Source: Sciscionella marina DSM 45152 | Lineage (GTDB): Bacteria > Actinomycetota > Actinomycetes > Mycobacteriales > Pseudonocardiaceae | Direction: 5' to 3' | Assembly (NCBI RefSeq): GCF_000379465.1 | Contig: NZ_KB905392.1 | Span: 1-64,000 of the forward strand | DNA length: 64,000 bases | Shown here: positions 1 through 9,200 of the stretch, in pieces | Numbering within the stretch: the first letter of the stretch is position 1 | How the letters are laid out: every line of letters begins with the position of its first letter | Position numbers and translations under genes: made by a program | The notes under the pieces: model-generated | Seen by the model: the letters and a program-made list of their open reading frames with translations, nothing else | What the model was told of the DNA's origin: nothing | Databases searched by the model: none

Positions 1-149
1 AGACTGTGCCCTTGCCGGTAGTCGGGAGAGTTGATCGCTGATGGGATGTCGTGCCCACCTCTGTTGGGGTGTGAGTACTCGTTCATTAGGTCGTTGATGG
101 TTCTCCTGCGGGCTGCTGATGGTGATCGACTGCGAAGACGGGAGAAGCG
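1..149 (+). other. Non-coding left part of the IS110 element, candidate bridge-RNA region
   Basis: No open reading frame is supported in this stretch upstream of the transposase. IS110-group elements are known to encode a structured bridge RNA in the non-coding end upstream of the transposase, so this is where one would be expected. Short G/C-rich complementary segments occur around 50-80, but I could not fold the RNA, so the assignment rests on position and family knowledge only. Confidence 0.3.
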
Positions 150-1370
150 TTGCTGTTTGTTGGAGACGATTGGTCGGAGGCCCATCACGATGTTGAGCTG
201 ATGGATCCCACGGGTCGCAGGCTGTCCAGGGCTCGGTTGCCGGAAGGGGTCGCGGGGATCGCGCGGTTGCACGCGATGATCGGCGAACACCTTGGCGAGG
301 ACGCGGACGAGGCCGAGGCGGTGATCGGGATCGAGACCGACCGGGGTCCGTGGGTGCAGGCGCTGATCGCTGCGGGCTATCGGGTGTTTGCGGTGAATCC
401 GTTGTCAGTGGCCCGTTTCCGGGAGCGGCATAGCGTGTCGGGCGCCAAGAGCGACACGGCCGACGCGCATACGCTGGCTGACATGGTGCGCACTGACTCC
501 CACCAACTACGTCCGGTTGCCGGAGACACCGCGGCGACGGAGGCGGTCAAGGTGGTGAGCCGGGCGCATAAGACGTTGATCTGGGAACGTACCCGGCATA
601 TGAACCGGCTGCGGCACGCGTTGCGCGACTACTTTCCCGCAGCGCTGGAAGCGTTCGACGACCTCGCCGCCGCCGACACGTTGGAGTTGCTGGACAAGGC
701 TCCGGACCCAGCCTCGGCGGCCCAACTGACCATCACGCAGATCAGCGCCGCACTCAAGCGTGCCCGTCGTCGCAGCATCTCAGACAGAGCCGCAGCCATC
801 CAGGCCACGTTACGGACCGAGCAGCTGGGCCAACCCGAGGTGGTGACCGCGGCCTACGCCGCGACCACGCGCGCGGCGACTGCTGTCCTGAGCACGATCA
901 ATGAGCAGATCAACGCCTTGCAGGGACAGGTGGAGGCACATTTTGGTCAGCACCCGGCCGCTGAGGTCCTCCTGAGCCAGCCCGGCCTAGGGTCGATCGC
1001 CGGCGCTCGGGTGCTTGGCGAGTTCGGCGACGACCCCCGCCGTTATACCAGCGCGAAGTGCCGCAAGAACTACGCCGGCACCAGTCCGATCACACGCCAG
1101 TCCGGCAAGAAGAAGACCGTGATGACTCGCTACGTCCACAACGACCGGCTCCTCGACGCGCTCGCCGTGCAGGCTTTCTCAGCCCTGCAAGCATCCCCGG
1201 GCGCACGGGCCTACTACGACAAGCTCCGGGCACGCGACATCGGTCACCGCGCCGCGCTGCGACAACTCGCTAACAGGCTCGTCGGAATCCTGCACGGCTG
1301 CCTCAAAAACCGCGCCCTCTACGACGAAGCAACCGCGTGGTCACATCATCTCGAGCACGCCGCCGCTTGA
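150..1370 (+). CDS. IS110-family DEDD transposase
   Basis: This 406-residue protein starts at TTG. It has the two-part IS110 layout: an N-terminal RuvC-like DEDD domain (candidate acidic residues D7, E62, D102 and D105, the last two in SGAKSDTADAH) and a C-terminal transposase domain (about 270-385). That domain carries LSQPGLGSIAGARVLGEFGD and a conserved serine, S318, in the RQSGKKK motif. Such enzymes act with a bridge RNA on circular DNA intermediates. Length and motifs look intact, so the element may be active. There is no second reading frame of the kind seen in IS3 or IS5 elements. Confidence 0.93.
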   Translation: MLFVGDDWSEAHHDVELMDPTGRRLSRARLPEGVAGIARLHAMIGEHLGEDADEAEAVIGIETDRGPWVQALIAAGYRVFAVNPLSVARFRERHSVSGAKSDTADAHTLADMVRTDSHQLRPVAGDTAATEAVKVVSRAHKTLIWERTRHMNRLRHALRDYFPAALEAFDDLAAADTLELLDKAPDPASAAQLTITQISAALKRARRRSISDRAAAIQATLRTEQLGQPEVVTAAYAATTRAATAVLSTINEQINALQGQVEAHFGQHPAAEVLLSQPGLGSIAGARVLGEFGDDPRRYTSAKCRKNYAGTSPITRQSGKKKTVMTRYVHNDRLLDALAVQAFSALQASPGARAYYDKLRARDIGHRAALRQLANRLVGILHGCLKNRALYDEATAWSHHLEHAAA

Positions 1371-1397
1371 CATCCAAGCTCCTGGGATGTCTTTTTT
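1369..1397 (+). terminator. Rho-independent terminator after the transposase
   Basis: GACATCC (1369-1375) pairs with GGATGTC (1385-1391) and is followed by six T. The left arm overlaps the transposase stop codon. This is one of the few classical hairpin-plus-T-run terminators in this GC-rich window. Confidence 0.75.
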
Positions 1398-1558
1398 CGC
1401 AGCTCGAGTGTTCGGCCGATGATTCTCCGGCAGAACCCGGGTCTTGCCGCAAGCCCACCAGTCCGCTATATGTTGAAAGTGGCGGGAGGTGCGCGCCCGA
1501 TGAGTTCCCGGCCCGCTCGCGGTCGACAGGGGTGAACCGACCGAACCGGGAGTAGATC

Positions 1559-2134
1559 ATGGCCGCACCGGACCAGGACTCGATCCTTCAGCTGCTCGAC
1601 CCCGCCTTCACACCGACCGGAGAGCTCCTGCGTGAGCTGCCCGCCGAGCGATACACCGACCCGAGCCCCTGCCAGGGGTGGACCGTGCGGAACGTGGCCG
1701 ATCACCTGATCAACGCGCTCGACCTGTTCGCGCGGCTCGCCGAAGGGGAAACCGGAATCGATTTCACCGCCCCCGAACCCGAGCACGCCGATCCCGCGGG
1801 CGCCTTCACCGAGGCGAGCGGACGCTGTGCCGCCGCCCTGCGCCGCCCGGGAACCCTCGATGCCGAACTGCCCTTCCCCGGCGGCGCCGCGCCCGGCTGG
1901 GTGCACGCGCACATCGCGATCTCCGAGTCGCTGATCCACGGCTGGGACATCGCCTCCGCGTCCGGCCGTGTCTACCGGCCGGACGAGCGCGTGGTCAGCA
2001 CCACCGCCCGGTTCCAGGCGCAGGGTGACGAAGAGGAGCGGCGTGCCTCGGGGATGTTCCGTCCCGCCGTTGCCGCCCCCGAGGGCGCGGGCGAGTTCGA
2101 GCGGCTGCTCGCCTTCCTCGGCCGCCGCGCCTAA
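1559..2134 (+). CDS. TIGR03086-type DinB-like metal-binding protein (maleylpyruvate isomerase N-terminal family)
   Basis: A 191-residue protein with the four-helix DinB/MDMPI fold. The N-terminal half has the typical C-Q-G-W-T-V-R-N-V-A-D-H-L segment, and the C-terminal half has H-A-H-I-A-I-S-E-S-L-I-H-G-W-D, giving the three histidines that normally bind one metal. Family members in actinobacteria are often mycothiol-dependent transferases or isomerases; the substrate here is unknown. The ATG at 1559 is preceded by a GGGAG sequence. The gene stands alone between the IS110 element and a convergent hydrolase. It is about the usual length (~190 residues) for TIGR03086. Confidence 0.85.
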   Translation: MAAPDQDSILQLLDPAFTPTGELLRELPAERYTDPSPCQGWTVRNVADHLINALDLFARLAEGETGIDFTAPEPEHADPAGAFTEASGRCAAALRRPGTLDAELPFPGGAAPGWVHAHIAISESLIHGWDIASASGRVYRPDERVVSTTARFQAQGDEEERRASGMFRPAVAAPEGAGEFERLLAFLGRRA

Positions 2135-2149
2135 TGTGCGCTCGCGCGG

Positions 2150-3010
2150 CTATGCCGCCGTACGCGCTCCGGCGAACTCCGCGACCGCCTCCGCGACCAC
2201 ACCGGGTTCGGTGCGCGGCAGCCAGTGCCCGCCGTGCACACGGCGTTTGGTGAAGTCCGGCACCCAGCGCGCGGCCGCCGCCTGCATCGGCGCGGTCACG
2301 TAGGAGTCGTTGTCCGGTGCGAGCACCTGCACCGGCACGGCGGTCCGGCGCTCGGCGGGGCGGCGCAGCCGGGGCCGCATGTTCGCCCGGTAGAGCTCGA
2401 GTCCGTGCACGGCGTCCTCGGGGTCAGGGCGTGGTACCTCCCCGTTGCGGCCCTCGAGCCAGCCGATGGCCCGCCCCGCGACGCCGCTGCGCCAGGCGAG
2501 CTCCGGAATGACCGGCAGCTGGAAGAAAGCGATGTACCAGGAGTGCAGCAGCTGGTTCGCACCTGCGCGAATGCCCCGGATCCCCTTGTGCCGCCAGGTC
2601 TCCCGCATCCAGTGTCCGACGTGATCGAGGCAGGGGCCGGAAATCGAGGTGAACGAGGCGAACCGGGCCGCGAACTCCGCCTCGGTGACCGTGTGCCAGG
2701 CCTGGATGGACCCCCAGTCGTGCGCCAGCAGATGCACGGGAGCCGCCGGGCTCACCGCGTCGGCGACCGCGACGACATCGCGGGCGAGCTGATCGAGCTT
2801 GTAGTCCGAACGGCTCGCCGGGGTGTCGGAATCACCCGCGCCACGCACGTCGAAAGTCACCACGCGGAACCGGTCAGCCAACCGCCGCGCCGTCTGCTCC
2901 CACAGCGTCTTGTCGTCCGGATACCCGTGCACGCACAGCAGAACCGGCGCGTCCGCCGCTCCGGTGACCGCAACCTCGAGCTCGAGCCTGTCACTGGTTC
3001 GTACCCGCAT
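2150..3010 (-). CDS. Alpha/beta hydrolase, epoxide-hydrolase/dehalogenase-like
   Basis: A 286-residue soluble alpha/beta-hydrolase with oxyanion motif H29-G-Y-P. Its nucleophile elbow H-D98-W-G-S has aspartate instead of serine, as in epoxide hydrolases and haloalkane dehalogenases. A candidate catalytic histidine is H262 in GGHWLPRTEPG. An aspartyl nucleophile implies a covalent ester intermediate rather than esterase chemistry. The substrate cannot be told from sequence. The gene is transcribed away from the region that holds a 14-bp palindrome (3060-3073), a plausible operator. It ends 15 bp from the convergent DinB-like gene. Confidence 0.85.
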   Translation of the reverse strand: MRVRTSDRLELEVAVTGAADAPVLLCVHGYPDDKTLWEQTARRLADRFRVVTFDVRGAGDSDTPASRSDYKLDQLARDVVAVADAVSPAAPVHLLAHDWGSIQAWHTVTEAEFAARFASFTSISGPCLDHVGHWMRETWRHKGIRGIRAGANQLLHSWYIAFFQLPVIPELAWRSGVAGRAIGWLEGRNGEVPRPDPEDAVHGLELYRANMRPRLRRPAERRTAVPVQVLAPDNDSYVTAPMQAAAARWVPDFTKRRVHGGHWLPRTEPGVVAEAVAEFAGARTAA

Positions 3011-3059
3011 CGCCGCTCCTTAGTGTTACCGGCGGTAATACGTACGAATCGTAACCGAT

Positions 3060-3073
3060 CTACTGATCAGTAG
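3060..3073. promoter_or_regulatory. Perfect 14-bp palindrome upstream of the hydrolase
   Basis: CTACTGATCAGTAG is a perfect palindrome lying about 50 bp upstream of the hydrolase start and just past the ctaB stop. A second, imperfect dyad (CGGTTACG...TATTACCG on the minus strand) lies between it and the start codon. The spacing suits a repressor operator. A short bidirectional hairpin is the alternative, but no T run follows it. Confidence 0.4.
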
Positions 3074-3080
3074 GAAGGGC

Positions 3081-4013
3081 TCAGAACGGCCAGCCGAGCA
3101 CCGGCCAGCCCACGACCGCGTCCACCGCGAGCATCACGAAGACCACGCACAGGTAGGTGTTGGAGAGGTGGAACACGCCCATCGGCTTGTACTCCGCCCC
3201 CCTGCGCACCTGCGAGTGCAGCCGGTGCACCGCGACCAGGAACCACGCCCCGGCGATCACCGCGCAGGCCGCGTAGAGCCAGGAGGTGCCCGGGACGAGC
3301 ACCAGCGCGCACAGCGCCATCGCCCAGGAGTACAGCACGATCCGCAGCGTGACCTGACGGGGCGAGGCCACCGAGGGGAGCATCGGGACTCCCGCGTTCG
3401 TGTAGTCCTCGCGGTACTTCATGCCGAGCGCCCAGGAGTGCGGCGGCGTCCAGAAGAAGATCACCCCGAACATCACGAAGGCCTGCCAGCCGACCGTCCC
3501 GGTCACCGCGGACCACCCGATCAGCACCGGCATGCAGCCACAGATTCCGCCCCACACCACGTTCTGCGAGGTGCGGCGTTTGAGCCACATCGTGTAGACG
3601 AGCACGTAGAACGCGATCGCGCCGAGGGTGAGCACCGCGGAGAGCAGATTCGTGGTCAGCCACATGCCCGCGACCGCGAGCGCGCCGAGCACGATCGCGA
3701 ATATCAGCGCACTGCGCTTGGACACGGTGTCGTTCACGATCGGGCGTTTCGCGGTCCGCTTCATCACCGCGTCGATGTCGGCGTCCGCGACGCAGTTGAA
3801 GGCGCCCGCCGACCCCGCGGCGAGGGCGCCGAACGCGACGGTGGCCACGACCAGCCACAACGCGGGCACCCCGCGCTGGGCGAGCAACATCGAGGGAATC
3901 GTCGCCACCAGCAGCTGCTCGATGATGCGCGGCTTGGTCAACGCCAAGTACTTCAGGAAAACGTCCTTGGGGCTGCGCTGACCACCCGGCCTGGTTTCGA
4001 CAATCGCAGTCAC
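3081..4013 (-). CDS. ctaB: Protoheme IX farnesyltransferase (heme O synthase)
   Basis: A polytopic membrane prenyltransferase that adds farnesyl to heme B to make heme O for the aa3 oxidase. The UbiA-family prenyl-diphosphate site N73-x3-D77-x3-D81 followed by M-K-R-T-A-K-R-P is clear, and W-T-P-P-H-S-W-A-L marks the second conserved loop. About eight hydrophobic segments follow. The GTG at 4013 gives 310 residues, the normal family length; an open frame runs 55 codons further up but is arginine-rich and unlike the family. The gene is divergent from tkt across 268 bp, the same neighbourhood as in mycobacteria. Confidence 0.94.
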   Translation of the reverse strand: MTAIVETRPGGQRSPKDVFLKYLALTKPRIIEQLLVATIPSMLLAQRGVPALWLVVATVAFGALAAGSAGAFNCVADADIDAVMKRTAKRPIVNDTVSKRSALIFAIVLGALAVAGMWLTTNLLSAVLTLGAIAFYVLVYTMWLKRRTSQNVVWGGICGCMPVLIGWSAVTGTVGWQAFVMFGVIFFWTPPHSWALGMKYREDYTNAGVPMLPSVASPRQVTLRIVLYSWAMALCALVLVPGTSWLYAACAVIAGAWFLVAVHRLHSQVRRGAEYKPMGVFHLSNTYLCVVFVMLAVDAVVGWPVLGWPF

Positions 4014-4281
4014 GGCACGCACCGCGCGGCGAGCACAGACAACATGCGGCTCCTTGTGGCAGTTCGGGACGCATGGCGCACGAATCGAGCACCAGCGAAC
4101 ACCGCCGATGGTAGTCGCGGACGTTTCCCGCGTGACGCGTGGGGCACGCGTAACGCCGCACACAATTGGCCTGGCCACACGGGCACACCAGGGGCGGGAT
4201 TAGGGTGGAACGCGACAAGGCAGTCACGGCCGCGTAGCCGTAACCGAGGCACAGTTTCGAAAGAGTGGGAGCCGAATCTCC

Positions 4282-6378
4282 GTGTCCAGTGTTGATCGAA
4301 TCACCAGCCTAACCACGCCGAACCTGCCAGCGGACTGGACCGAGCTCGACAGCCGCGCCGTCGACACGATCCGCGTGCTCGCCGCGGACGCGGTGCAGCA
4401 CAAGGGCAACGGGCACCCCGGGACCGCGATGAGCCTCGCCCCGACGGCCTACGCGCTGTTCCAGCGGGTGATGCGGCACGACCCGAGCGATCCCGCATGG
4501 ATCGGCCGCGACCGGTTCGTGCTCTCCTGCGGGCACTCCAGCCTCACCCTCTACCTGCAGCTGATGTTCTCCGGCTACGGGCTCGAGCTCGCCGATATCC
4601 AGGCGCTGCGTCAGTGGGGTTCCAAGACCCCCGGTCACCCCGAGTGGCGGCACACCGCCGGTGTCGAGATCACCACCGGCCCGCTCGGCCAGGGGCTCGC
4701 CTCCGCGGTCGGCATGGCCATGGCCGCCCGCCGTGAACGCGGCCTCTTCGATCCCGAGGCGCTGCCCGGTGACTCACCGTTCGACCACCAGGTCTACGTG
4801 GTCGCCTCGGACGGGGACATCGAGGAAGGCGTGACCTCCGAGGCTTCGTCCATCGCGGGCACCCAGGGACTCGGCAACCTCACGGTCATCTACGACGCGA
4901 ACCAGATCTCCATCGAGGACGACACCACGATCGCGCTCTCCGAGGACACCCGCGCCCGGTACGAGGCCTACGGCTGGCACGTGCAGGAGGTCGAGGGCGG
5001 AGAGAACGTGGCCGGGGTGCTCGCCGCGCTCGAGGCCGCGAAGGCGGAGACGCAGCGCCCCAGCTTCATCGTGCTGCGCACCGTGATCGGCTACCCCGCG
5101 CCGAACCTGATGGACACCGGCAAGGCACACGGGGCCGCGCTCGGTGCCGAGGAGGTCGCCGCGGTCAAGAAGGCGCTCGGCTTCGACGAGTCCGCCGAGT
5201 TCCCGGTCGAGGACGCGGTGCTGGAGCACGCCCGCCAGGTGGTCACCCGCGGCAAGAACACCCACGCCGCCTGGCAGGAGTCGTTCGATTCCTGGGCGAA
5301 GGCGAACCCGGAGCGCAAGGCGCTGTTCGACCGGCTGCACTCCGGCGAGCTGCCCGATGGCTGGACGGAGGCCCTGCCCACCTGGGATGCCGACGAGAAG
5401 GGGCTCGCCACCCGCAAGGCCTCCGGCGCCGTGCTGAACGCGCTCGCCCCGGTGCTGCCCGAACTGTGGGGCGGCTCGGCCGACCTCGCGGAGTCGAACA
5501 ACACCACCATGGAGGGGGTCGAGTCGTTCGGCCCCAAGAAGATCTCCACCGGGATGTGGCAGGCCGCCGAGTACGGCCGCACGCTGCACTTCGGCATCCG
5601 TGAGCACGCCATGGGCTCGATCCTCAACGGGATCGCGCTGCACGGCCCGACCCGCCCGTACGGCGGCACCTTCCTGATCTTCTCCGACTACATGCGCCCT
5701 GCGGTCCGGCTCGGCGCGCTGATGGGCACCACGCCGGTCTACGTGTGGACCCACGATTCGATCGGCCTCGGCGAGGACGGCCCGACCCACCAGCCGATCG
5801 AGCAGCTGGCCGCGCTGCGCGCCATCCCGAACCTCTCCGTCGTCCGTCCGGGTGATGCCAACGAGACAGCGGCCGCCTGGCGTGCGACGCTCGAGTGGCG
5901 CGAGGGCCCGGTCGGGATCGCCCTTTCCCGCCAGAACCTGCCCACCCACGCGCAGACCGCGGCGAAGGCGACCGAAGGAGTCAAGCGTGGCGGCTACGTG
6001 CTCGAGGACACCGAATCCACCCCGGACGTGATCCTCATCGCCACCGGTTCCGAACTGCAGCTCGCCGTGGCCGCGCGGAAGAAATTGGCTGAACAGAACG
6101 TTTCAGCTCGTGTGGTGTCCATGCCCTGTGTCGAGTGGTTCGACGCGCAGGACGCCGAGTACCGCGAGTCGGTCCTGCCCAAGGATGTGACCGCGCGGGT
6201 CGCCGTCGAAGCGGGTATCGCGATGCCGTGGCACCGGTTCGTCGGCGATCGCGGACGCATCGTCGGCATCGAGCACTTCGGCGCCTCCGCCGACTACGCG
6301 ACGCTCTTCGAGCAGTTCGGGATCACCACCGAGGCCGTCGTCGACGCGGCGAACGCCTCCCTCAACAACGCGAACTAG
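4282..6378 (+). CDS. tkt: Transketolase
   Basis: A 698-residue, TPP-dependent enzyme moving two-carbon units between sugar phosphates in the non-oxidative pentose-phosphate pathway. Visible motifs are K-G-N-G-H45-P-G-T, the TPP/Mg motif D177-G-D with N207 downstream, the central Pyr domain with G-I-R-E-H-A-M-G, and [13 protein letters not shown]. The length is full. The GTG start follows a GGGAG sequence. It is the first gene of the tkt-tal-pgi-zwf-opcA-pgl series and lies 10 bp before tal, consistent with one transcript. Confidence 0.97.
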   Translation: MSSVDRITSLTTPNLPADWTELDSRAVDTIRVLAADAVQHKGNGHPGTAMSLAPTAYALFQRVMRHDPSDPAWIGRDRFVLSCGHSSLTLYLQLMFSGYGLELADIQALRQWGSKTPGHPEWRHTAGVEITTGPLGQGLASAVGMAMAARRERGLFDPEALPGDSPFDHQVYVVASDGDIEEGVTSEASSIAGTQGLGNLTVIYDANQISIEDDTTIALSEDTRARYEAYGWHVQEVEGGENVAGVLAALEAAKAETQRPSFIVLRTVIGYPAPNLMDTGKAHGAALGAEEVAAVKKALGFDESAEFPVEDAVLEHARQVVTRGKNTHAAWQESFDSWAKANPERKALFDRLHSGELPDGWTEALPTWDADEKGLATRKASGAVLNALAPVLPELWGGSADLAESNNTTMEGVESFGPKKISTGMWQAAEYGRTLHFGIREHAMGSILNGIALHGPTRPYGGTFLIFSDYMRPAVRLGALMGTTPVYVWTHDSIGLGEDGPTHQPIEQLAALRAIPNLSVVRPGDANETAAAWRATLEWREGPVGIALSRQNLPTHAQTAAKATEGVKRGGYVLEDTESTPDVILIATGSELQLAVAARKKLAEQNVSARVVSMPCVEWFDAQDAEYRESVLPKDVTARVAVEAGIAMPWHRFVGDRGRIVGIEHFGASADYATLFEQFGITTEAVVDAANASLNNAN

Positions 6379-6388
6379 GAGGACGAAC

Positions 6389-7513
6389 ATGACGGACAAA
6401 CTCGCCGAACTATCCGAGCTCGGAGTGTCCATCTGGCTCGACGACCTGTCCAGGGAACGACTGGACAGCGGCAACCTCGCGGCACTGATCCGGGACAAGC
6501 ACATCGTCGGGGTCACCACGAACCCGACGATCTTCGCCGGAGCGCTGAGCAACGGGGCGGCCTACGACGCGCAGGTGCGCGAGCTCGCCGCGCAGCGCCC
6601 AGACGTCACCAGTGCCGACGTGGACGCGGCCGTCCGGGAGATCACCACCACCGACGTGCGCAACGCCGCGGACCTGTTCCGGGACGTCTACACCGCGACC
6701 GACGGGGTCGACGGGCGCGTCTCCATCGAGGTCGACCCGCGGCTGGCCAGGGACACCGAGGCCACGGTGGCACAGGCCAAGGACCTGGCCAAGACGGTGG
6801 ACCGGCCGAACGTGCACATCAAGATCCCGGCCACCCCGGAAGGGCTCCCGGCGATCACCGCGGTACTGGCCGAGGGCATCAGCGTCAACGTCACGCTGAT
6901 CTTCTCGGTACAGCGTTACCGCGAGGTGATGGACGCGTTCTTCGCCGGGCTCGAGCAGGCCAAGGCCAACGGGCACGACCTGCGCGGCATTCACTCGGTC
7001 GCCTCCTTCTTCGTGTCCAGGGTGGACACCGAGATCGACGCCCGGCTGGAGGCGCTCGGCACCAGCGAGGCCAGCGCGATGCGCGGCAAGGCGGCCATCG
7101 CCAACGCCCGGCTCGCCTACGCGGCCTTCCAGGAGGCGTTCGCGACCGACCGGTGGAAGGCGCTGGCCGCCGAGGGCGCGCACGCGCAGCGTCCGCTGTG
7201 GGCCTCCACCGGCGTGAAGGACCCGGCCTACTCCGACACCCGCTACGTCGACGAGCTGGTCGTCACCGACTCGGTGAACACCATGCCGGAGAAGACCATC
7301 GAAGCGGTCGCCGACCATGCCGAGCTGAACGGAGACACCGTCACCGGCGCCGCGGGCCAGGCCCAGCAGGTCTTCGATGCGCTCGCCGACCTCGGAATCG
7401 ACATCGACGACGTGTACGCGGTCCTGGAGAACGAGGGCGTGCAGAAGTTCGACAAGTCCTGGGCCGAGCTGCTCGAGACGGTGACCACGCAGCTGCAGAA
7501 GGCGGGGGCATGA
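6389..7513 (+). CDS. tal: Transaldolase (TalAB, actinobacterial long form)
   Basis: A 374-residue (beta/alpha)8 enzyme that transfers dihydroxyacetone between sedoheptulose 7-phosphate and glyceraldehyde 3-phosphate. The Schiff-base lysine is K145 in [12 protein letters not shown]. The N-terminal G-V-T-T-N-P-T-I-F and S-V-N-V-T-L-I-F-S motifs are present. An AGGAGGA ribosome binding site sits 7 bp before the ATG. Its stop codon is shared with the start of a 28-codon bridging ORF (ATGA at 7510-7513) that leads directly into pgi. Confidence 0.97.
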   Translation: MTDKLAELSELGVSIWLDDLSRERLDSGNLAALIRDKHIVGVTTNPTIFAGALSNGAAYDAQVRELAAQRPDVTSADVDAAVREITTTDVRNAADLFRDVYTATDGVDGRVSIEVDPRLARDTEATVAQAKDLAKTVDRPNVHIKIPATPEGLPAITAVLAEGISVNVTLIFSVQRYREVMDAFFAGLEQAKANGHDLRGIHSVASFFVSRVDTEIDARLEALGTSEASAMRGKAAIANARLAYAAFQEAFATDRWKALAAEGAHAQRPLWASTGVKDPAYSDTRYVDELVVTDSVNTMPEKTIEAVADHAELNGDTVTGAAGQAQQVFDALADLGIDIDDVYAVLENEGVQKFDKSWAELLETVTTQLQKAGA

Positions 7514-7596
7514 CGGTACTAGCCCGATCGAGTCTTTCCTCCGCTCCTCAGTCGCCAGGGCTCCCTACGATGCTCGGAAAGGACTCGCTCTCGTGA
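7510..7596 (+). CDS. Bridging mini-ORF between tal and pgi (28 residues)
   Basis: This open frame starts at an ATG overlapping the tal stop (ATGA) and ends at a TGA overlapping the pgi start (GTGA), so it fills the gap exactly. The peptide begins [13 protein letters not shown] and ends MLGKDSLS. The pgi Shine-Dalgarno GGAAAGGA (7576-7583) lies inside it. A near copy bridges pgk and tpiA (17777-17866), and two more distant relatives bridge the sugar porter and GH172 genes. I infer a translational-coupling role. Alternatively the shared DNA is a repeat whose frame is incidental, though the silent-site pattern favours coding. Confidence 0.55.
   Translation: MTVLARSSLSSAPQSPGLPTMLGKDSLS
7523..7592 (+). 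repeat. 70-bp leader block, copy 1 (before pgi)
   Basis: These 70 bases directly before the pgi GTG match the 70 bases directly before the tpiA ATG (17781-17850, opposite strand) at 59 of 70 positions with no gap. The block starts CCCGATCGAG and ends GGAAAGGACTCGCTCTC. It stands in the same orientation and at the same distance from the start codon in both genes. Confidence 0.85.
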
Positions 7597-9200
7597 CCGA
7601 AGTACAGATCCTCGACGACACCCTCGCCGAGCAGGCGAGCCAGACCGCGGCCCAGCTCGCCGCCGAACGGTTCGCCAGCAAGCTGACCTCCGGCGACGAC
7701 ACGCTGTGGGGCTCCGAAGCGCAGTCCGAGGCATCCATCCGGCTCGCCTGGACCACGCTGCACGAGACCTCCCGGCCGCTGCTCGCCGAGATCGAGGCCC
7801 TGCGGGCGGCGTACCTGGACGAGGGCGTCTCCCGCTTCGTGCTCGCCGGAATGGGCGGTTCCTCGCTGGCCCCCGAGGTGATCACGCAGACCGCGGGTGT
7901 GCAGCTGGTGGTGCTGGACACCACGGACCCGCAGCAGGTCGCCGACGCGCTCGCCGGTGAACTGCGGCGCACCGCGGTGATCGTGTCCTCCAAGTCCGGC
8001 GGCACGGTGGAGACCGACTCGCACCGGCGGATCTTCGAGGCGGCGTTCACCGAACAGGGCATCGACGCCGCCTCACGCATCGTGGTGGTCACCGACCCCG
8101 GCTCGCCGCTGCAGCACCTCGCCGAGGAAGCCGGATACCGCAAGGTGTTCCTCGCCGACCCGCACGTGGGCGGCCGGTACTCGGCGTTGACCGCCTTCGG
8201 GCTGGTGCCCGCCGGTCTGGCCGGTGCGGACATCGCCGGGCTGCTCGACGACGCGGCCGACGCGGCCAAGGAGCTGTCCGCGGACTCGGCCAGCAACCCT
8301 GCCCTGCTGCTCGGTGCGGCGCTCGGCAACGCGCACAGCGCCGGTGCCGAGAAAGTCGTGCTCGCGGACAACCACTCCGGGATCACCGGCTTCGCCGACT
8401 GGGCCGAACAGCTCATCGCCGAGTCGACCGGCAAGAACGGCACCGGACTGCTCCCGGTCGCGGTGGAGAGCCCGGAAGCGCCCGGGTTCGCCGACGCGGG
8501 CGCGGACGCCACCCCGGTCACGATCGGCCAGCCCACCGGTGCCGCGAAGCTGGCCACCTCGGGCAGCCTCGGCGGGCTGATGCTGCTGTGGGAGTACGCC
8601 ACCGCGGTCGCGGGCAAACTGCTCGGCATCAACCCCTTCGACCAGCCGGATGTCGAGGCCGCCAAACAGGCCGCACGGGATCTGCTGGGCAAGCCATCCG
8701 GTGCAGGCGAGGAGGCCAGCCCGAACTTCGTCGTGGACGAGGTCGAGGTGTACGCCGCCGAGGACTGGATCGGCCAGGCGCGCAGCCTCACCGAGGCGAT
8801 CAAGGCATTGCTGGACGCCGCGCCGGAGGCCGGTTACCTCGCCGTGCAGGCCTATCTGGACCGGATCGACGATGCCTCGGCCGCCGTGCTGCGCGGTGAG
8901 CTCGCCGCTCGCAGCGGACTGCAGACCACCTTCGGCTGGGGTCCCCGGTTCCTGCACTCCACCGGCCAGTACCACAAGGGCGGCCACCAGAACGGCGTGT
9001 TCCTGCAGATCACCGGCGCGAACGCGGACGACCTGGAGGTGCCGGAGCAGCCGTTCACCCTCGGCGGGCTGCAGCACGCACAGGCGCTCGGGGACGGTTC
9101 GGTACTCGCCGCGCACGAGCGTCCGGTGCTGCGCCTGCACCTCACCGATCGGCTCGCCGGTCTCTCCGCGATCGCCGCGGCGATCGGAGGACTCGCCTGA
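7593..9200 (+). CDS. pgi: Glucose-6-phosphate isomerase (actinobacterial operon form)
   Basis: A 535-residue SIS-domain isomerase. It shows G-M-G-G-S-S-L-A-P-E (86-95), the phosphate-binding S-S-K-S-G-G-T-V-E-T (132-141), and a C-terminal Y-H-K-G-G-H-Q-N-G active-site stretch. It would interconvert glucose 6-phosphate and fructose 6-phosphate, linking glycolysis to the oxidative pathway encoded next door. This divergent form is typical of actinobacterial tkt-tal-pgi-zwf clusters and differs from classical Pgi. Its GTG overlaps the stop of the bridging mini-ORF, and its own stop overlaps the zwf ATG by one base. Confidence 0.92.
   Translation: MTEVQILDDTLAEQASQTAAQLAAERFASKLTSGDDTLWGSEAQSEASIRLAWTTLHETSRPLLAEIEALRAAYLDEGVSRFVLAGMGGSSLAPEVITQTAGVQLVVLDTTDPQQVADALAGELRRTAVIVSSKSGGTVETDSHRRIFEAAFTEQGIDAASRIVVVTDPGSPLQHLAEEAGYRKVFLADPHVGGRYSALTAFGLVPAGLAGADIAGLLDDAADAAKELSADSASNPALLLGAALGNAHSAGAEKVVLADNHSGITGFADWAEQLIAESTGKNGTGLLPVAVESPEAPGFADAGADATPVTIGQPTGAAKLATSGSLGGLMLLWEYATAVAGKLLGINPFDQPDVEAAKQAARDLLGKPSGAGEEASPNFVVDEVEVYAAEDWIGQARSLTEAIKALLDAAPEAGYLAVQAYLDRIDDASAAVLRGELAARSGLQTTFGWGPRFLHSTGQYHKGGHQNGVFLQITGANADDLEVPEQPFTLGGLQHAQALGDGSVLAAHERPVLRLHLTDRLAGLSAIAAAIGGLA

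Larger units (their letters stand above)
1..1397 (+). mobile_element. IS110-family insertion sequence, ends unresolved
   Basis: The element is recognised from its transposase (150-1370). IS110 elements normally have no terminal inverted repeats, and no matching direct or inverted ends could be read from this single copy. The left end may therefore lie before base 1, and the right end lies between the terminator at 1369-1397 and the next gene at 1559. No passenger gene is visible. Confidence 0.6.

Noticed and set aside
4014-4281. Coding region or clear sigma-70 promoter between ctaB and tkt
   Set aside because: Open frames here are Arg/Pro-rich with no homology, and no -35/-10 pair with acceptable spacing could be read with confidence.
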